From assembly GCA_045638525.1 (NCBI GenBank), contig JAZUBQ010000020.1, forward strand, positions 62,001 to 126,000: a DNA stretch of 64,000 bases. Direction: 5' to 3'. A model generated the notes under the pieces. That model made no database searches. It was given only the letters and a program-made list of their open reading frames with translations, and was not told the origin of the DNA. Below are positions 9,501 through 17,791 of this stretch, in pieces (within the stretch, counting starts at the first letter, position 1; every line of letters starts with the position of its first letter). The DNA comes from SIG452 sp045638525 (GTDB taxonomy: Bacteria > Bacillota > Clostridia > UMGS1840). The position numbers were made by a program, and so were the translations under genes.

Positions 9501-9568
9501 CCATGCAGGAAAAAGGGGTATCCAAGTTGGTATCTTTAAAAATGAAGGATGTTATTTTGGAAGAATAA
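6527..9568 (+). CDS. smc: Chromosome segregation ATPase SMC, short-armed form
   Basis: SMC forms the core of bacterial condensin with ScpA and ScpB (not in the window) and extrudes DNA loops. The N-terminal half-head carries Walker A GPNGSGKS (about residues 32-39). A coiled coil (about 165-430) leads to the hinge (about 435-590, ending near GGSIVGGH). A second coiled coil (about 600-870) returns to the C-terminal half-head with signature LLSGGEKA and Walker B VFDEIEAALD. At 1013 residues it is well below the roughly 1190 of Bacillus SMC; the missing length comes from both arms about equally, while heads and hinge look complete. It lies 13 bp before ftsY, a common Firmicutes arrangement; rnc, often upstream, is absent here. 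Confidence 0.96.
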   Translation: MYLKTIELNGFKSFPDKTVLDFTSGVTTIVGPNGSGKSNISDAIRWVLGESRAKSLRGGNMQDVIFSGTTRRKPMNFAEVSVTIDNSDHALQIDFDEVMVTRRVYRSGEGEYFINKSPCRMKDINELFMDTGLGRDGYSIVGQGKIDEIISGKPQERRNFFEEAAGISKYRHKKDEAERKLAQTNDNLIRLNDILTELGQRLPGLEKSSKKAVMFLGLKEELKQLEIRYWCRYLQEYRGRLLELEQKKVRLCEEIQESNKKIEALDQQALLLVQKRREADLLSEEFHKKEKNFEYNIAAFENQITLYELEIQRNLQDIERLKHEKELDQSKLNRYDALLSDRSEKINQLQTNKRNLQIEMESFSALQNDIAQIQREIEALKHELETSRQNRSELTVVRNTKQGKAMYLSEMEKNYEGYQKSVKELFFASNSGQLSDAVLHGTLADIIKADKKTALAFDAVLGNSLQNVVVNDEKDAKKAIEYLKKNELGRVTFLPVETIKEREFDFGSALLEPGVIGKAVDLLTYQPRFHGIISSLLGKTLIVDSYQTAGDLSRKYRQSFRIVTLSGEVFNAGGSIVGGHILKATGFLSKSATIREMNEEIKQIDKTLISMVETEQQIGLQIEEKTLAMEKLSEGLSELNQKKAYLSFLEEGIFEEIEHQKNVLTEKEEYEHSLRKKEQNISALIQKNEALAEDVEFKKEQINQEKVHLKATISELSEIHLQKASMEDDFSKQQEEQKKAREELLSLEQELSKFTVKCEKIQSDIEIYTQNLWDSYELTYSQGMELISIEESDEATDKKQIQELKSKIRSLGDVNLSSVEEYQEVNERYTFMKSQEEDLLKGKKELEELIVDMLTVMKTDFETQFLKIGENFKETFRALFNGGTASLKLIEPENVLESGIDIIVQPPGKKLESISLLSGGEKAFTAIALLFSVLSLKPLPFCVFDEIEAALDEVNVYRFADYIKSYKHNTQFILVSHRRGTMENADTLYGVTMQEKGVSKLVSLKMKDVILEE

Positions 9569-9581
9569 AGGAGAAAAAACT

Positions 9582-10487
9582 ATGTTTTTTATTGATAAAT
9601 TTAAACGTGGAATTGAAAAAACGAAAAAAGCAATGACCGAAGGGATTAATAATGCTTTTAAAATTTTCAAAAAAATAGACGAAGAATTGTATGATGAGTT
9701 AGAGGAAGTTTTGATTTTATCCGATATCAGTGCGGAAAGTGCTGCGTATATTATCGGTGAGCTTCGTAAACATGTGAAAGAAAAACGTCTGACCGAAGCA
9801 GATGAAGTGAAGAAGGAAATCAAATCCATTATTTCTGATATCTTATCTCCTGACCATGCATTAAAAAAGGAAAACAAACCTTACATTATGATTTTGGTTG
9901 GTGTTAACGGTGCAGGAAAAACAACCACAGCAGGTAAACTTGCGCATCAATTTGCGAAAGAAGGAAAATCTGTGATTTTAGCTGCTGCGGATACGTTCCG
10001 TGCTGCTGCAACCGAACAGCTTCAAGTTTGGGCAGAACGAAGCGGTGCAGATTTTTTCTGTGGAGAAGCAGAGCAAGATCCGGCGTCTGTTGTATATCAG
10101 GCTGCTGAACATTTGAAACGCACCGGTAAAGATGTACTGATTTGTGATACAGCCGGACGTTTGCAGACAAAAAAAGGTCTGATGGATGAACTTTCCAAAA
10201 TGCACCGTATTTTAAAACAACAGACCGGAGCAGATTTTATTGAATCTTTATTGGTGGTAGAAGCAGCAACCGGTCAGAATGCATTGCAGCAGGCACAGAG
10301 CTTTTCCGAAGCTGCAGGACTTACCGGACTTATTCTGACAAAACTGGATGGAACCGCCAAAGGTGGCGTGATTATTCCTTTGGTACAAAAAACAGGGCTT
10401 CCCGTTAAATTGGTTGGCGTTGGCGAACAGTTGGAAGATTTGATGGACTTTGATCCTGTTTCTTATGCAGAAGAATTATTTGACTAA
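9582..10487 (+). CDS. ftsY: Signal recognition particle receptor FtsY
   Basis: A 301-residue SRP-family GTPase that docks SRP-ribosome complexes at the membrane. A short NG-type protein: a charged N-terminal helical domain (about 1-85), then the G domain with GVNGAGKTTT, DTAGR and the TKLDGTAKGG motif. The long acidic A domain of E. coli FtsY is missing, as is usual in Gram-positive bacteria. The start at 9582 is chosen because AAAGGAG precedes it; the in-frame ATG at 9549 lies inside smc. It is probably co-transcribed with smc. Confidence 0.96.
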   Translation: MFFIDKFKRGIEKTKKAMTEGINNAFKIFKKIDEELYDELEEVLILSDISAESAAYIIGELRKHVKEKRLTEADEVKKEIKSIISDILSPDHALKKENKPYIMILVGVNGAGKTTTAGKLAHQFAKEGKSVILAAADTFRAAATEQLQVWAERSGADFFCGEAEQDPASVVYQAAEHLKRTGKDVLICDTAGRLQTKKGLMDELSKMHRILKQQTGADFIESLLVVEAATGQNALQQAQSFSEAAGLTGLILTKLDGTAKGGVIIPLVQKTGLPVKLVGVGEQLEDLMDFDPVSYAEELFD

Positions 10488-10520
10488 AATTGTGCGATCT
10501 CTAAAAAGGAGCGAAGCAAA

Positions 10521-13292
10521 ATGAATGACGGAATCAAAAAAGTATTACCCAGATTAATTGTCGGTATTTTTGCTGTAATACTGGTTGTTGCAGCGATTGT
10601 TGGTTATCGCTTTTATATGGAGTATGTTCAGGTGAAAGAAATTGGAGAAAATTTTGTTAGTGTGTTTTCTCAAAACCTGATTACAAAAATGTCAGTGCAG
10701 GTTATCAGCTTTTTTGTGGTATTTTTATTGATTTTTTCTACATTTCTGAAAATTCGGAGTACCATGTTGAAAGTTGATGTCAGCTTTGAATTTTTAAAAA
10801 AGAAATTTCCTTTATGTATCCTTTCAATCGTGTTTGCTTTTTTTGCAAGTAATTTTATTAAGGATGCGGTGTATACTCGCTTTTTAATGTTTTCCAATGC
10901 AAGCGAGTGGGGAATGAGTGATCCTGTTTTTGGTCAGGATTTATCGTACTATGTGTTAATTCGTCCGTTTGTGATGTCTTTATTTGACAGTTTGATTGGT
11001 GTGGTTATTTTCATTTCTATTCTGACAGCTATTGTTTACTTTTTGTTGTATTCAAAATTAGGATTAACGAATCTAAAAGAGCTTGTGTCCAATAAAAGAA
11101 TTATGGGACATATTATATTTAATATTTTAGTGATTTTTTTGATTCGTATTCTGTGTTATAAATTCCGTGCAGAAGATATTTTATATGCTGATTTTAGCGG
11201 CTTGTTTGGCGCAGGTTTTACGGATATTAACATCTGGCTGAAGTATTATCGTTTTGCACCTTATTTGCTGGCAGGTATCATTCTTTTTATTTTGATTTTT
11301 CTGTGGAAGGGAAAAGTGAAATTTTCACTGTATACTGCTCTTATTTTCCCGGTTGTCTTTGTTGCAGTAGGTGCCAGTGCTATGATGACTCAGTATTTCC
11401 ATGTGCAACCTGCAGAGGTGCAAGTGGAAGCACCTTATATCAGCCATCATATTGATGCTACCCGTTATGCGTATGGTCTGGATAAAATTTCTGATCGGGA
11501 ATTTCCTGTGGATAATACTTTGACTCAACAGGATTTAGAGTCTGAAAAAGCAACCCTGGAAAACATTCGTATCATTGACTATAATTCAACAAAAACCATT
11601 TTGGGTCAGCTTCAAGGACTCAGAAATTACTATGAATTTATGGATATGGATATCGCTGCTTATCAAATTGACGGTGCGAAAAAGCCCATTATTTTATCTG
11701 CCAGAGAATTGAAAAAAGATAAAAATTCGCCCACCACACAAAACTACAGCAATGATAAAATGCGTTTTACTCATGGATATGGTGTGGTAGCATCTCCGGT
11801 GAATGAAGTAACCTCTGAAGGACATCCGGTTCTTTATGTTAAGGATATTCCCTTATCTTCCGATATTACAGAACTTAAAATCACAGAGCCCAGAATTTAC
11901 TATGGGGAATATAAAGACGATTATTCCATCGTTAATACCACCATCAAGGAATTTGATTATCTGGAAGATGAAACCAACGTAGAAACCGTGTATCAGGGGA
12001 AAGCCGGAATCCCGTTGAACTTTGTGAATCGTGCATTGTTTTCACTTCATTATCAGGATTATCAGTTGCTGGTATCTAAATTTATCACTCCCGACAGTAA
12101 AATTTTGATGAATAAAAACGTAATTGATCGTGTGAAAATTGCTGCACCGTTTTTAACATTTGATGAAAAGCCTTATCTTTTGATTACAAAAGAAGGTCGT
12201 TTGAAATGGATTGTGGATGCTTATACCACCACCGATGAGTTTCCTTATGCACAGCCTTATAACAGCGATTATAACTATATCCGAAATTCGGCGAAAGCGG
12301 TTGTTGATGCATATGATGGTACGGTGGAACTTTATATTACCGATCGGAATGACCCGTTGATTCTGGTATATGAACGTATTTATCCGAACGCTTTTATGGA
12401 TACTCCCATTCCGGATGACTTACAATATAGTATTCGTTATCCTGAATCCTACTTTAAGATTCAGGCAGATATGTTAAAGCGTTACCATACAACTGATACC
12501 ACAACATTTTATAATCGTTCCGACATCTGGGAAATTGCTTATGAAATGTATTCTGATTCTCCGGGACAAAACGGAAATACCAACGAGATTTCTGATAAAA
12601 AACGGGTGGAACCTTATTACAATATGATGAAAATTAACGACAGCGTAGATTTGGTATTGATGCTGCCGTTCACCATTAGCGATAAAGATAATATGGTTTC
12701 CTGGTTAGCTGCCGGCTCAGACGGAGATTCCTATGGGGAGCTGACACTCTATAAGTTCCCCAAAGGGAAAAATGTGTATGGTCCTCTGCAAATCGAAAAA
12801 CGAATTAATTCTAACACGGAAATTTCACAGATGATGACACTTTGGGGTTCCGGTGGTTCTTCTGTTATACGAGGAAATATGATTACAATTCCGGTGAAAA
12901 ATTCGCTGATTTATGTTGAGCCGATTTATATTACTTCCGGAAAAAATACTTTCCCGGAATTAAAAATGGTGATTGCTGCCTATGACAACAAAATTTCCAT
13001 TGAGCCGACTTTGGCGCAGGCTTTGGATACTTTGTTCAAAGGAACACCTTCCATTATGCCGCCTGTGGAGGAAAATGAAATATTGTCTGAGCCGTCAGTT
13101 ACTGAACCGGAACAGCCGATTTCCACACCGGAGTTGCCTTCTGATGATATTGCAAAGGTAAGTGATGCTTTTCAAAAAGTTCAGGATGCTTCCAAAGCAA
13201 ACGACTGGGAAGCGTTCGGTAAAGCAATGAAGGAAATGGAATCTGTTATCGAAGAACTCAATCAAAAAAATAACAATAAGCAAACTAATTAA
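10521..13292 (+). CDS. UPF0182 family large membrane protein
   Basis: This 923-residue protein belongs to the uncharacterised UPF0182 family (COG1615). The first 300 residues contain about seven hydrophobic segments. The rest is a large, probably extracytoplasmic domain with blocks such as YAYGLD and LRNYYEF typical of the family. The C-terminal tail (about 840-923) is proline- and charge-rich and then helical, ending in Asn/Lys residues. Length and layout match the family. Its biochemical role is unknown. It follows ftsY by 33 bp with an AAAAGGAG site, so it may be part of the smc-ftsY transcript. Confidence 0.88.
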   Translation: MNDGIKKVLPRLIVGIFAVILVVAAIVGYRFYMEYVQVKEIGENFVSVFSQNLITKMSVQVISFFVVFLLIFSTFLKIRSTMLKVDVSFEFLKKKFPLCILSIVFAFFASNFIKDAVYTRFLMFSNASEWGMSDPVFGQDLSYYVLIRPFVMSLFDSLIGVVIFISILTAIVYFLLYSKLGLTNLKELVSNKRIMGHIIFNILVIFLIRILCYKFRAEDILYADFSGLFGAGFTDINIWLKYYRFAPYLLAGIILFILIFLWKGKVKFSLYTALIFPVVFVAVGASAMMTQYFHVQPAEVQVEAPYISHHIDATRYAYGLDKISDREFPVDNTLTQQDLESEKATLENIRIIDYNSTKTILGQLQGLRNYYEFMDMDIAAYQIDGAKKPIILSARELKKDKNSPTTQNYSNDKMRFTHGYGVVASPVNEVTSEGHPVLYVKDIPLSSDITELKITEPRIYYGEYKDDYSIVNTTIKEFDYLEDETNVETVYQGKAGIPLNFVNRALFSLHYQDYQLLVSKFITPDSKILMNKNVIDRVKIAAPFLTFDEKPYLLITKEGRLKWIVDAYTTTDEFPYAQPYNSDYNYIRNSAKAVVDAYDGTVELYITDRNDPLILVYERIYPNAFMDTPIPDDLQYSIRYPESYFKIQADMLKRYHTTDTTTFYNRSDIWEIAYEMYSDSPGQNGNTNEISDKKRVEPYYNMMKINDSVDLVLMLPFTISDKDNMVSWLAAGSDGDSYGELTLYKFPKGKNVYGPLQIEKRINSNTEISQMMTLWGSGGSSVIRGNMITIPVKNSLIYVEPIYITSGKNTFPELKMVIAAYDNKISIEPTLAQALDTLFKGTPSIMPPVEENEILSEPSVTEPEQPISTPELPSDDIAKVSDAFQKVQDASKANDWEAFGKAMKEMESVIEELNQKNNNKQTN

Positions 13293-13302
13293 AATAGCTG
13301 AT

Positions 13303-14307
13303 ATGAAAAAGAATATTCCGATTTTTGTGACGCATTATGGTTGTCCCAATCAATGTGTGTTTTGCAATCAGAAAAAAATCAGTGGTTACAGTCATGCGAT
13401 GGATCATGAGCAATGCGAGAAGATTCTGGAAGAAGCTTCCCGAAAGGGGTACTCACCGGAAAATACCGAGATTGCATTTTTTGGTGGCAGCTTTACCGGT
13501 ATTCCGATGGCAGAACAAATGAAATATCTTGAAATCGCCGGACGTTACCGTTCTTCCTTTGGAGGAATTCGTTTATCTACCCGACCTGATTATATCAATT
13601 CTTCCATTTTGGAATCCTTACGGGAATACGGAGTCACAACGATAGAACTTGGTGTGCAGTCTATGGTAGATCGTGTTTTGTCGGACAATCAAAGAGGGAT
13701 GTGTGCAGAAGATACCAAACGTGCAGTTGCGTTGATTCGGACATATGGTTTTTCGCTTGGCTTGCAAATGATGACCTCAATGTATGGTTCAAGTTTAGCA
13801 GATGATATTTATACTGTTGAGGAGATTATTCGTTTGCGTCCTGACTTTGTGCGAATTTATCCGACCGTTGTGTTGGAAGATACCAAGCTATATCATTTGT
13901 ATCGGGAAGGCAAATATCATATTCTTCCTTTGGAGGAATGTATTTCTCACGTGGCCGGTATTTATGAAATGTTTGTTTCTCATCACATCCCGGTTATTCG
14001 GGTCGGTTTGATGGCGAGTGAGGAAATTTCTCCGACAAAGGTCATCGGAAGTTATCACGAGGCTTTTGGCGAATTGGTGCAGGGGGAAGTGTTTTTTCAT
14101 CGGTTGACTGATTTTCTGTCTAACAAAGATACTGTTGGTAAGATGCTTGAAATATCCTGTCATCCACGTTATGTATCTCAGATAATTGGTCATCAGAAAC
14201 GAAATGTCAAACGTTTGAAAAATCGTTTTTCTTTGGTGGATGTCAAAGTGTTTGGGGTTAGTGAAAATCACTCGGAGGAATTCTTTTTTGAAGGAAAATT
14301 AAAATAA
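13303..14307 (+). CDS. Radical SAM protein, Elp3-like without acetyltransferase domain
   Basis: A 334-residue radical SAM enzyme. The [4Fe-4S]/SAM motif is CPNQCVFC near residues 14-21. The FFGGSFTG stretch and the STRPD motif are those of the Elp3-like branch. The GNAT acetyltransferase domain of true Elp3 is missing, as in the short Firmicutes homologues that often sit near smc/rnc. A tRNA-modification role is plausible from the family but unproven; substrate unknown. It begins 10 bp after the UPF0182 gene, so the two are probably co-transcribed. No clear strong ribosome binding site was seen, which fits translational coupling. Confidence 0.85.
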   Translation: MKKNIPIFVTHYGCPNQCVFCNQKKISGYSHAMDHEQCEKILEEASRKGYSPENTEIAFFGGSFTGIPMAEQMKYLEIAGRYRSSFGGIRLSTRPDYINSSILESLREYGVTTIELGVQSMVDRVLSDNQRGMCAEDTKRAVALIRTYGFSLGLQMMTSMYGSSLADDIYTVEEIIRLRPDFVRIYPTVVLEDTKLYHLYREGKYHILPLEECISHVAGIYEMFVSHHIPVIRVGLMASEEISPTKVIGSYHEAFGELVQGEVFFHRLTDFLSNKDTVGKMLEISCHPRYVSQIIGHQKRNVKRLKNRFSLVDVKVFGVSENHSEEFFFEGKLK

Positions 14308-14341
14308 GGAAAGAGATTACTGAAAATTGAGGAATTGACGT

Positions 14342-15136
14342 ATGAGAAATCTAAAATCAGATACAGTTGTTGTTAAAATCGGAACCAGTTCATTAACTTA
14401 TCCGAATGGTAAAATGAATTACAGAAGAATCGAAAAACTGGTTATGGTATTGTCCGATTTAAAAAATCAAGGGAAAAATGTGGTCTTGGTATCTTCCGGT
14501 GCAATCGGAGTTGGTGTTGCGAAGTTGAATTTAGCAAAAAAACCGACGGAAGTGAAGGAGAAGCAAGCAACTGCTGCGGTAGGGCAATGTCAGCTGATGG
14601 CAATTTATGATAAGTTTTTTGCTCAGTACGGGCAGGATGTTGCTCAGATTCTCATTACTAAGTATACTATTGATAATGAACATTCCAGAGAAAATGCAGT
14701 GAACACTTTTTCAACCTTGTTAACGATGGGAGTCATTCCGATTGTGAATGAAAATGACGTTATTTCCACCGAGGAAATTGAATTTGGTGATAATGATACG
14801 TTATCTGCCTATGTTGCACGTCTGGTTGGTGCTGATCTGTTAATCATTTTAACAGATATAGATGGTTACTATACAGAAAATCCAAAGGAACATCCTGATG
14901 CGAAACTTGTCAGTGAAATTTATGAAATTACTGATTTCATTAAAGAAAAAGCAGGTGGTGCAGGATCTCAGATGGGAACAGGTGGAATGTATACCAAGCT
15001 GATTGCTGCAGAAATTGCACAACCTGATGATATTGTTACTGTAATTGCCCGTGGGGATGATCCGGAAATCATTTATCAGGTAATAGATGGTGAGCAAGTT
15101 GGTACAGCAATCTATGGAAGAAGGGAGCGTGCGTGA
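14342..15136 (+). CDS. proB: Glutamate 5-kinase, short form
   Basis: ProB phosphorylates glutamate to start proline synthesis. The 264 residues cover only the amino-acid-kinase domain: VVKIGTSSL at the N-terminus, VSSGAIGVG for substrate binding, NENDVIS and FGDND in the middle, and MGTGGMYTK near the end. The C-terminal PUA domain of the approximately 365-residue form is absent, as in several other bacteria. GAGG precedes the ATG. The stop overlaps the start of proA (TGATG), so the two are translationally coupled. Confidence 0.95.
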   Translation: MRNLKSDTVVVKIGTSSLTYPNGKMNYRRIEKLVMVLSDLKNQGKNVVLVSSGAIGVGVAKLNLAKKPTEVKEKQATAAVGQCQLMAIYDKFFAQYGQDVAQILITKYTIDNEHSRENAVNTFSTLLTMGVIPIVNENDVISTEEIEFGDNDTLSAYVARLVGADLLIILTDIDGYYTENPKEHPDAKLVSEIYEITDFIKEKAGGAGSQMGTGGMYTKLIAAEIAQPDDIVTVIARGDDPEIIYQVIDGEQVGTAIYGRRERA

Positions 15137-16380
15137 TGTCAGTTATCAAAGAGCAAGCAATTCGTGCGAAAGAAGCAAGTTACGTGCTATCTCAAATGGG
15201 CGTAGCTCAAAAAAATGATGCCTTACTCCGGATTGCAGATAAAATTTTAAACCGAAAAGACTATATATTATCAGAAAATGAGAAAGATATTTCTTGTGCA
15301 GAAGAAAATGGTGTGCGTGTCGCAATGATTGACCGACTCCGCCTGACAGAAGAACGATTGGAAGCAATGGCAGAAGGTGTTCGGCAGGTGGCTTCTCTTC
15401 ACGATCCTGTGGGAGAAGTTCTCAATATGACTGAACGTCCCAACGGCCTTGTGATTGGGAAAAAAAGAGTTCCTTTGGGATTAATCGGAATTATTTATGA
15501 AGCAAGACCAAATGTAACGGTTGATGCTGTTTGTTTAACTTTGAAAACAGGAAATGCAACTTTGTTGCGTGGCGGAAAAGAAGCTTTGTTTTCCAATATC
15601 GCACTAACCAAAGTAATGAAAGAAGCGATTGTTGAAGCAGGACTTCCCGAAAGCACGGTTGAACTTATTGAAGATACCAATCGTGAAACCGCAAAAGAGA
15701 TGATGCGATTAAATGGAATTGTGGATGTTTTAATTCCAAGAGGCGGCGCAGGACTGATTAAAACCGTTGTGGAAAATGCGACGGTTCCTGTGATCGAAAC
15801 CGGAACCGGTAACTGTCACACCTATGTTGATGATTCTGCGGATTTCAAGATGGCACTTTCCATTTTAATCAATGCAAAAACACAGCGTCCTTCTGTATGT
15901 AATGCTTGTGAAAGTTTGTTGGTTTCTGAAAAAATCGCTCCGGAATTTTTGCCTTTAGCCAAAAAAGCCTTGGAAGAAAAGGGGGTAGAAATTCGGGGTT
16001 GTGAAAAAACGTTAGAGATTATTTCGGTTCATAAAGCAAGTGAAGAAGATTTTTATACAGAATACAATGATTATATTATTTCAGTGAAAGTTGTTTCCGG
16101 AATTTCGGAAGCAATTAATCACATCAATACTCATAATACCAAACACTCCGAATGTATCGTAACTTCCAATTACGAAAATTCACAAAAATTCTTAAAATCG
16201 GTCGATGCGGCAGCGGTTTATGTTAATGCTTCCACACGTTTCACCGATGGCTTTGAATTTGGCTATGGAGCTGAAATCGGTATTTCCACACAAAAATTAC
16301 ACGCAAGAGGACCAATGGGTTTGGAAGCTTTAACCACCGTAAAATATATTATTTACGGCAACGGTCAAATTCGCGAGTAA
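15136..16380 (+). CDS. proA: Gamma-glutamyl phosphate reductase
   Basis: ProA reduces gamma-glutamyl phosphate with NADPH to glutamate semialdehyde, the second proline step. The 414-residue aldehyde-dehydrogenase-fold protein contains the catalytic cysteine in the QRPSVCNACE block and the family stretches IYEARPNVT and LRGGKEA. The ATG at 15136 overlaps the proB stop and follows GGGAG; an in-frame GTG directly before it is a less likely start. proC is not in the window. Confidence 0.97.
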   Translation: MSVIKEQAIRAKEASYVLSQMGVAQKNDALLRIADKILNRKDYILSENEKDISCAEENGVRVAMIDRLRLTEERLEAMAEGVRQVASLHDPVGEVLNMTERPNGLVIGKKRVPLGLIGIIYEARPNVTVDAVCLTLKTGNATLLRGGKEALFSNIALTKVMKEAIVEAGLPESTVELIEDTNRETAKEMMRLNGIVDVLIPRGGAGLIKTVVENATVPVIETGTGNCHTYVDDSADFKMALSILINAKTQRPSVCNACESLLVSEKIAPEFLPLAKKALEEKGVEIRGCEKTLEIISVHKASEEDFYTEYNDYIISVKVVSGISEAINHINTHNTKHSECIVTSNYENSQKFLKSVDAAAVYVNASTRFTDGFEFGYGAEIGISTQKLHARGPMGLEALTTVKYIIYGNGQIRE

Positions 16381-16413
16381 AAAAATACCTTTTTGCAGAA
16401 AAGGAGGATTCAT

Positions 16414-17685
16414 ATGTTTGTAGATATGGCACGAATTTTTATTAAAGCAGGAAATGGTGGGAACGGTGCGGTTGCCTTTCATCGTGAAAAGTATGTTGCT
16501 TCAGGCGGACCTGATGGTGGCGACGGTGGCAAGGGAGGCGACGTTGTTTTTGTTGCCGACAGAAATCTTTCCACTTTGATGGATTTCCGATATAAAAGAA
16601 AATATGCAGCAGAACATGGCGGCAACGGTTCCGGTGGTAATTGCACAGGCAAGGATGGAGCGGATTTGATTATTAAAGTTCCGGTTGGTACTGCAATTAA
16701 AGACAGTGATTTAGGCGTTTATTTAGCCGATTTATCAGAAGATGGCAAACAAGTTGTGATTGCTAAAGGCGGTAAAGGTGGTTTTGGGAACGCAAAATTT
16801 GCTACTCCGAAACGTCAGGCTCCCCGTTTTGCAAAACCCGGAAGAAAGGGTGAGGAATTAAATATTGAATTGGAACTTAAGATGCTTGCAGATGTAGGCT
16901 TGTTAGGATTCCCCAATGTTGGAAAATCCACCTTGCTTTCTATGGTAAGTGCTTGTAAGCCTAAAATTGCCAACTATCACTTTACCACTTTAGTACCCAA
17001 TTTAGGTGTGGTTGACTTTGGGGAAGGTGAAAGCTTTGTTATGGCTGATATCCCCGGTATTATTGAGGGGGCAAGTGAAGGGGTAGGTCTGGGCCATGCA
17101 TTTTTAAGACATACCGAAAGAACCCGTCTGTTGCTTCATGTGTTAGATGTGTCCGGTTTTGAAGGGCGAGATCCTGTGGAAGATTTTCACACCATTAACG
17201 AGGAACTCAAACAGTATTCCCAACGTCTTTCTCAAAAAGAACAAATTGTGGTTGGAAATAAAATTGACTTGGTATACGACAAAGAAACACTGGAAGAATT
17301 TCGTAACACTATGGAAGCGGACGGTTATAAAGTCTTTTTCATTTCAGGAGCTACCCGTGAAGGTGTTGACGAACTGATGGCATACACCAGAGAACGTCTA
17401 GCACAGATTCCGCCTGAAGAAGCGGTAGAAGTGGTTGACAGAGAACTTCTGATTCGTGAAGCAGAAGAACCATTCACCATTATTCGTGAAAATGATATCT
17501 TCATTTTAGAAGGTGATTTGCCGGAAAAATTAATCAATTCTACCAACTTCACAGATTACGAATCCTTGCAGTATTTACAGAGAGCGTTAATTAAGTCCGG
17601 AATCATTGCAGCGTTAAAAGAAAAAGGTGCAAAAGAAGGGGATACCATCATCATTGATGATACACAATTTGATTTTGTGGAGTAA
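16414..17685 (+). CDS. obgE: GTPase Obg (CgtA), ribosome assembly
   Basis: A 423-residue GTPase for 50S subunit maturation. The glycine-rich Obg fold is residues 1-158 (repeats such as GGNGGNGAVAF and GGDGGKGG). The G domain follows, with GFPNVGKST, DIPGI and NKID. An OCT-type C-terminal domain is at about 345-420. The start at 16414 has AAAGGAGG eight bases upstream; the ATG at 16393 lies before this site and is rejected. It follows proA by 33 bp and is probably part of the same transcript. Confidence 0.97.
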   Translation: MFVDMARIFIKAGNGGNGAVAFHREKYVASGGPDGGDGGKGGDVVFVADRNLSTLMDFRYKRKYAAEHGGNGSGGNCTGKDGADLIIKVPVGTAIKDSDLGVYLADLSEDGKQVVIAKGGKGGFGNAKFATPKRQAPRFAKPGRKGEELNIELELKMLADVGLLGFPNVGKSTLLSMVSACKPKIANYHFTTLVPNLGVVDFGEGESFVMADIPGIIEGASEGVGLGHAFLRHTERTRLLLHVLDVSGFEGRDPVEDFHTINEELKQYSQRLSQKEQIVVGNKIDLVYDKETLEEFRNTMEADGYKVFFISGATREGVDELMAYTRERLAQIPPEEAVEVVDRELLIREAEEPFTIIRENDIFILEGDLPEKLINSTNFTDYESLQYLQRALIKSGIIAALKEKGAKEGDTIIIDDTQFDFVE

Positions 17686-17711
17686 ACCTATTGAAATATC
17701 GTCGAAAAATA

Positions 17712-17740
17712 TTGACAAGCTTCGAGAAATGTTGTAAAAT
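17712..17740 (+). promoter_or_regulatory. Promoter of guaB
   Basis: TTGACA at 17712-17717 and TAAAAT at 17735-17740 are separated by 17 bp. The leader is only about 45 nt, and neither a purine riboswitch nor a PurR-box-like element was seen in it. Confidence 0.85.
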
Positions 17741-17791
17741 AGTTTTAATAACTATTTTTATCACACTAATGAGAGAGAAGGAGAAGAAACA

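Noticed and set aside
9549..9581. Earlier start for ftsY at 9549
   Set aside because: It lies within smc and lacks a ribosome binding site; AAAGGAG supports 9582.
17686..17791. Purine riboswitch before guaB
   Set aside because: The leader after the promoter is only about 45 nt, too short for an aptamer.
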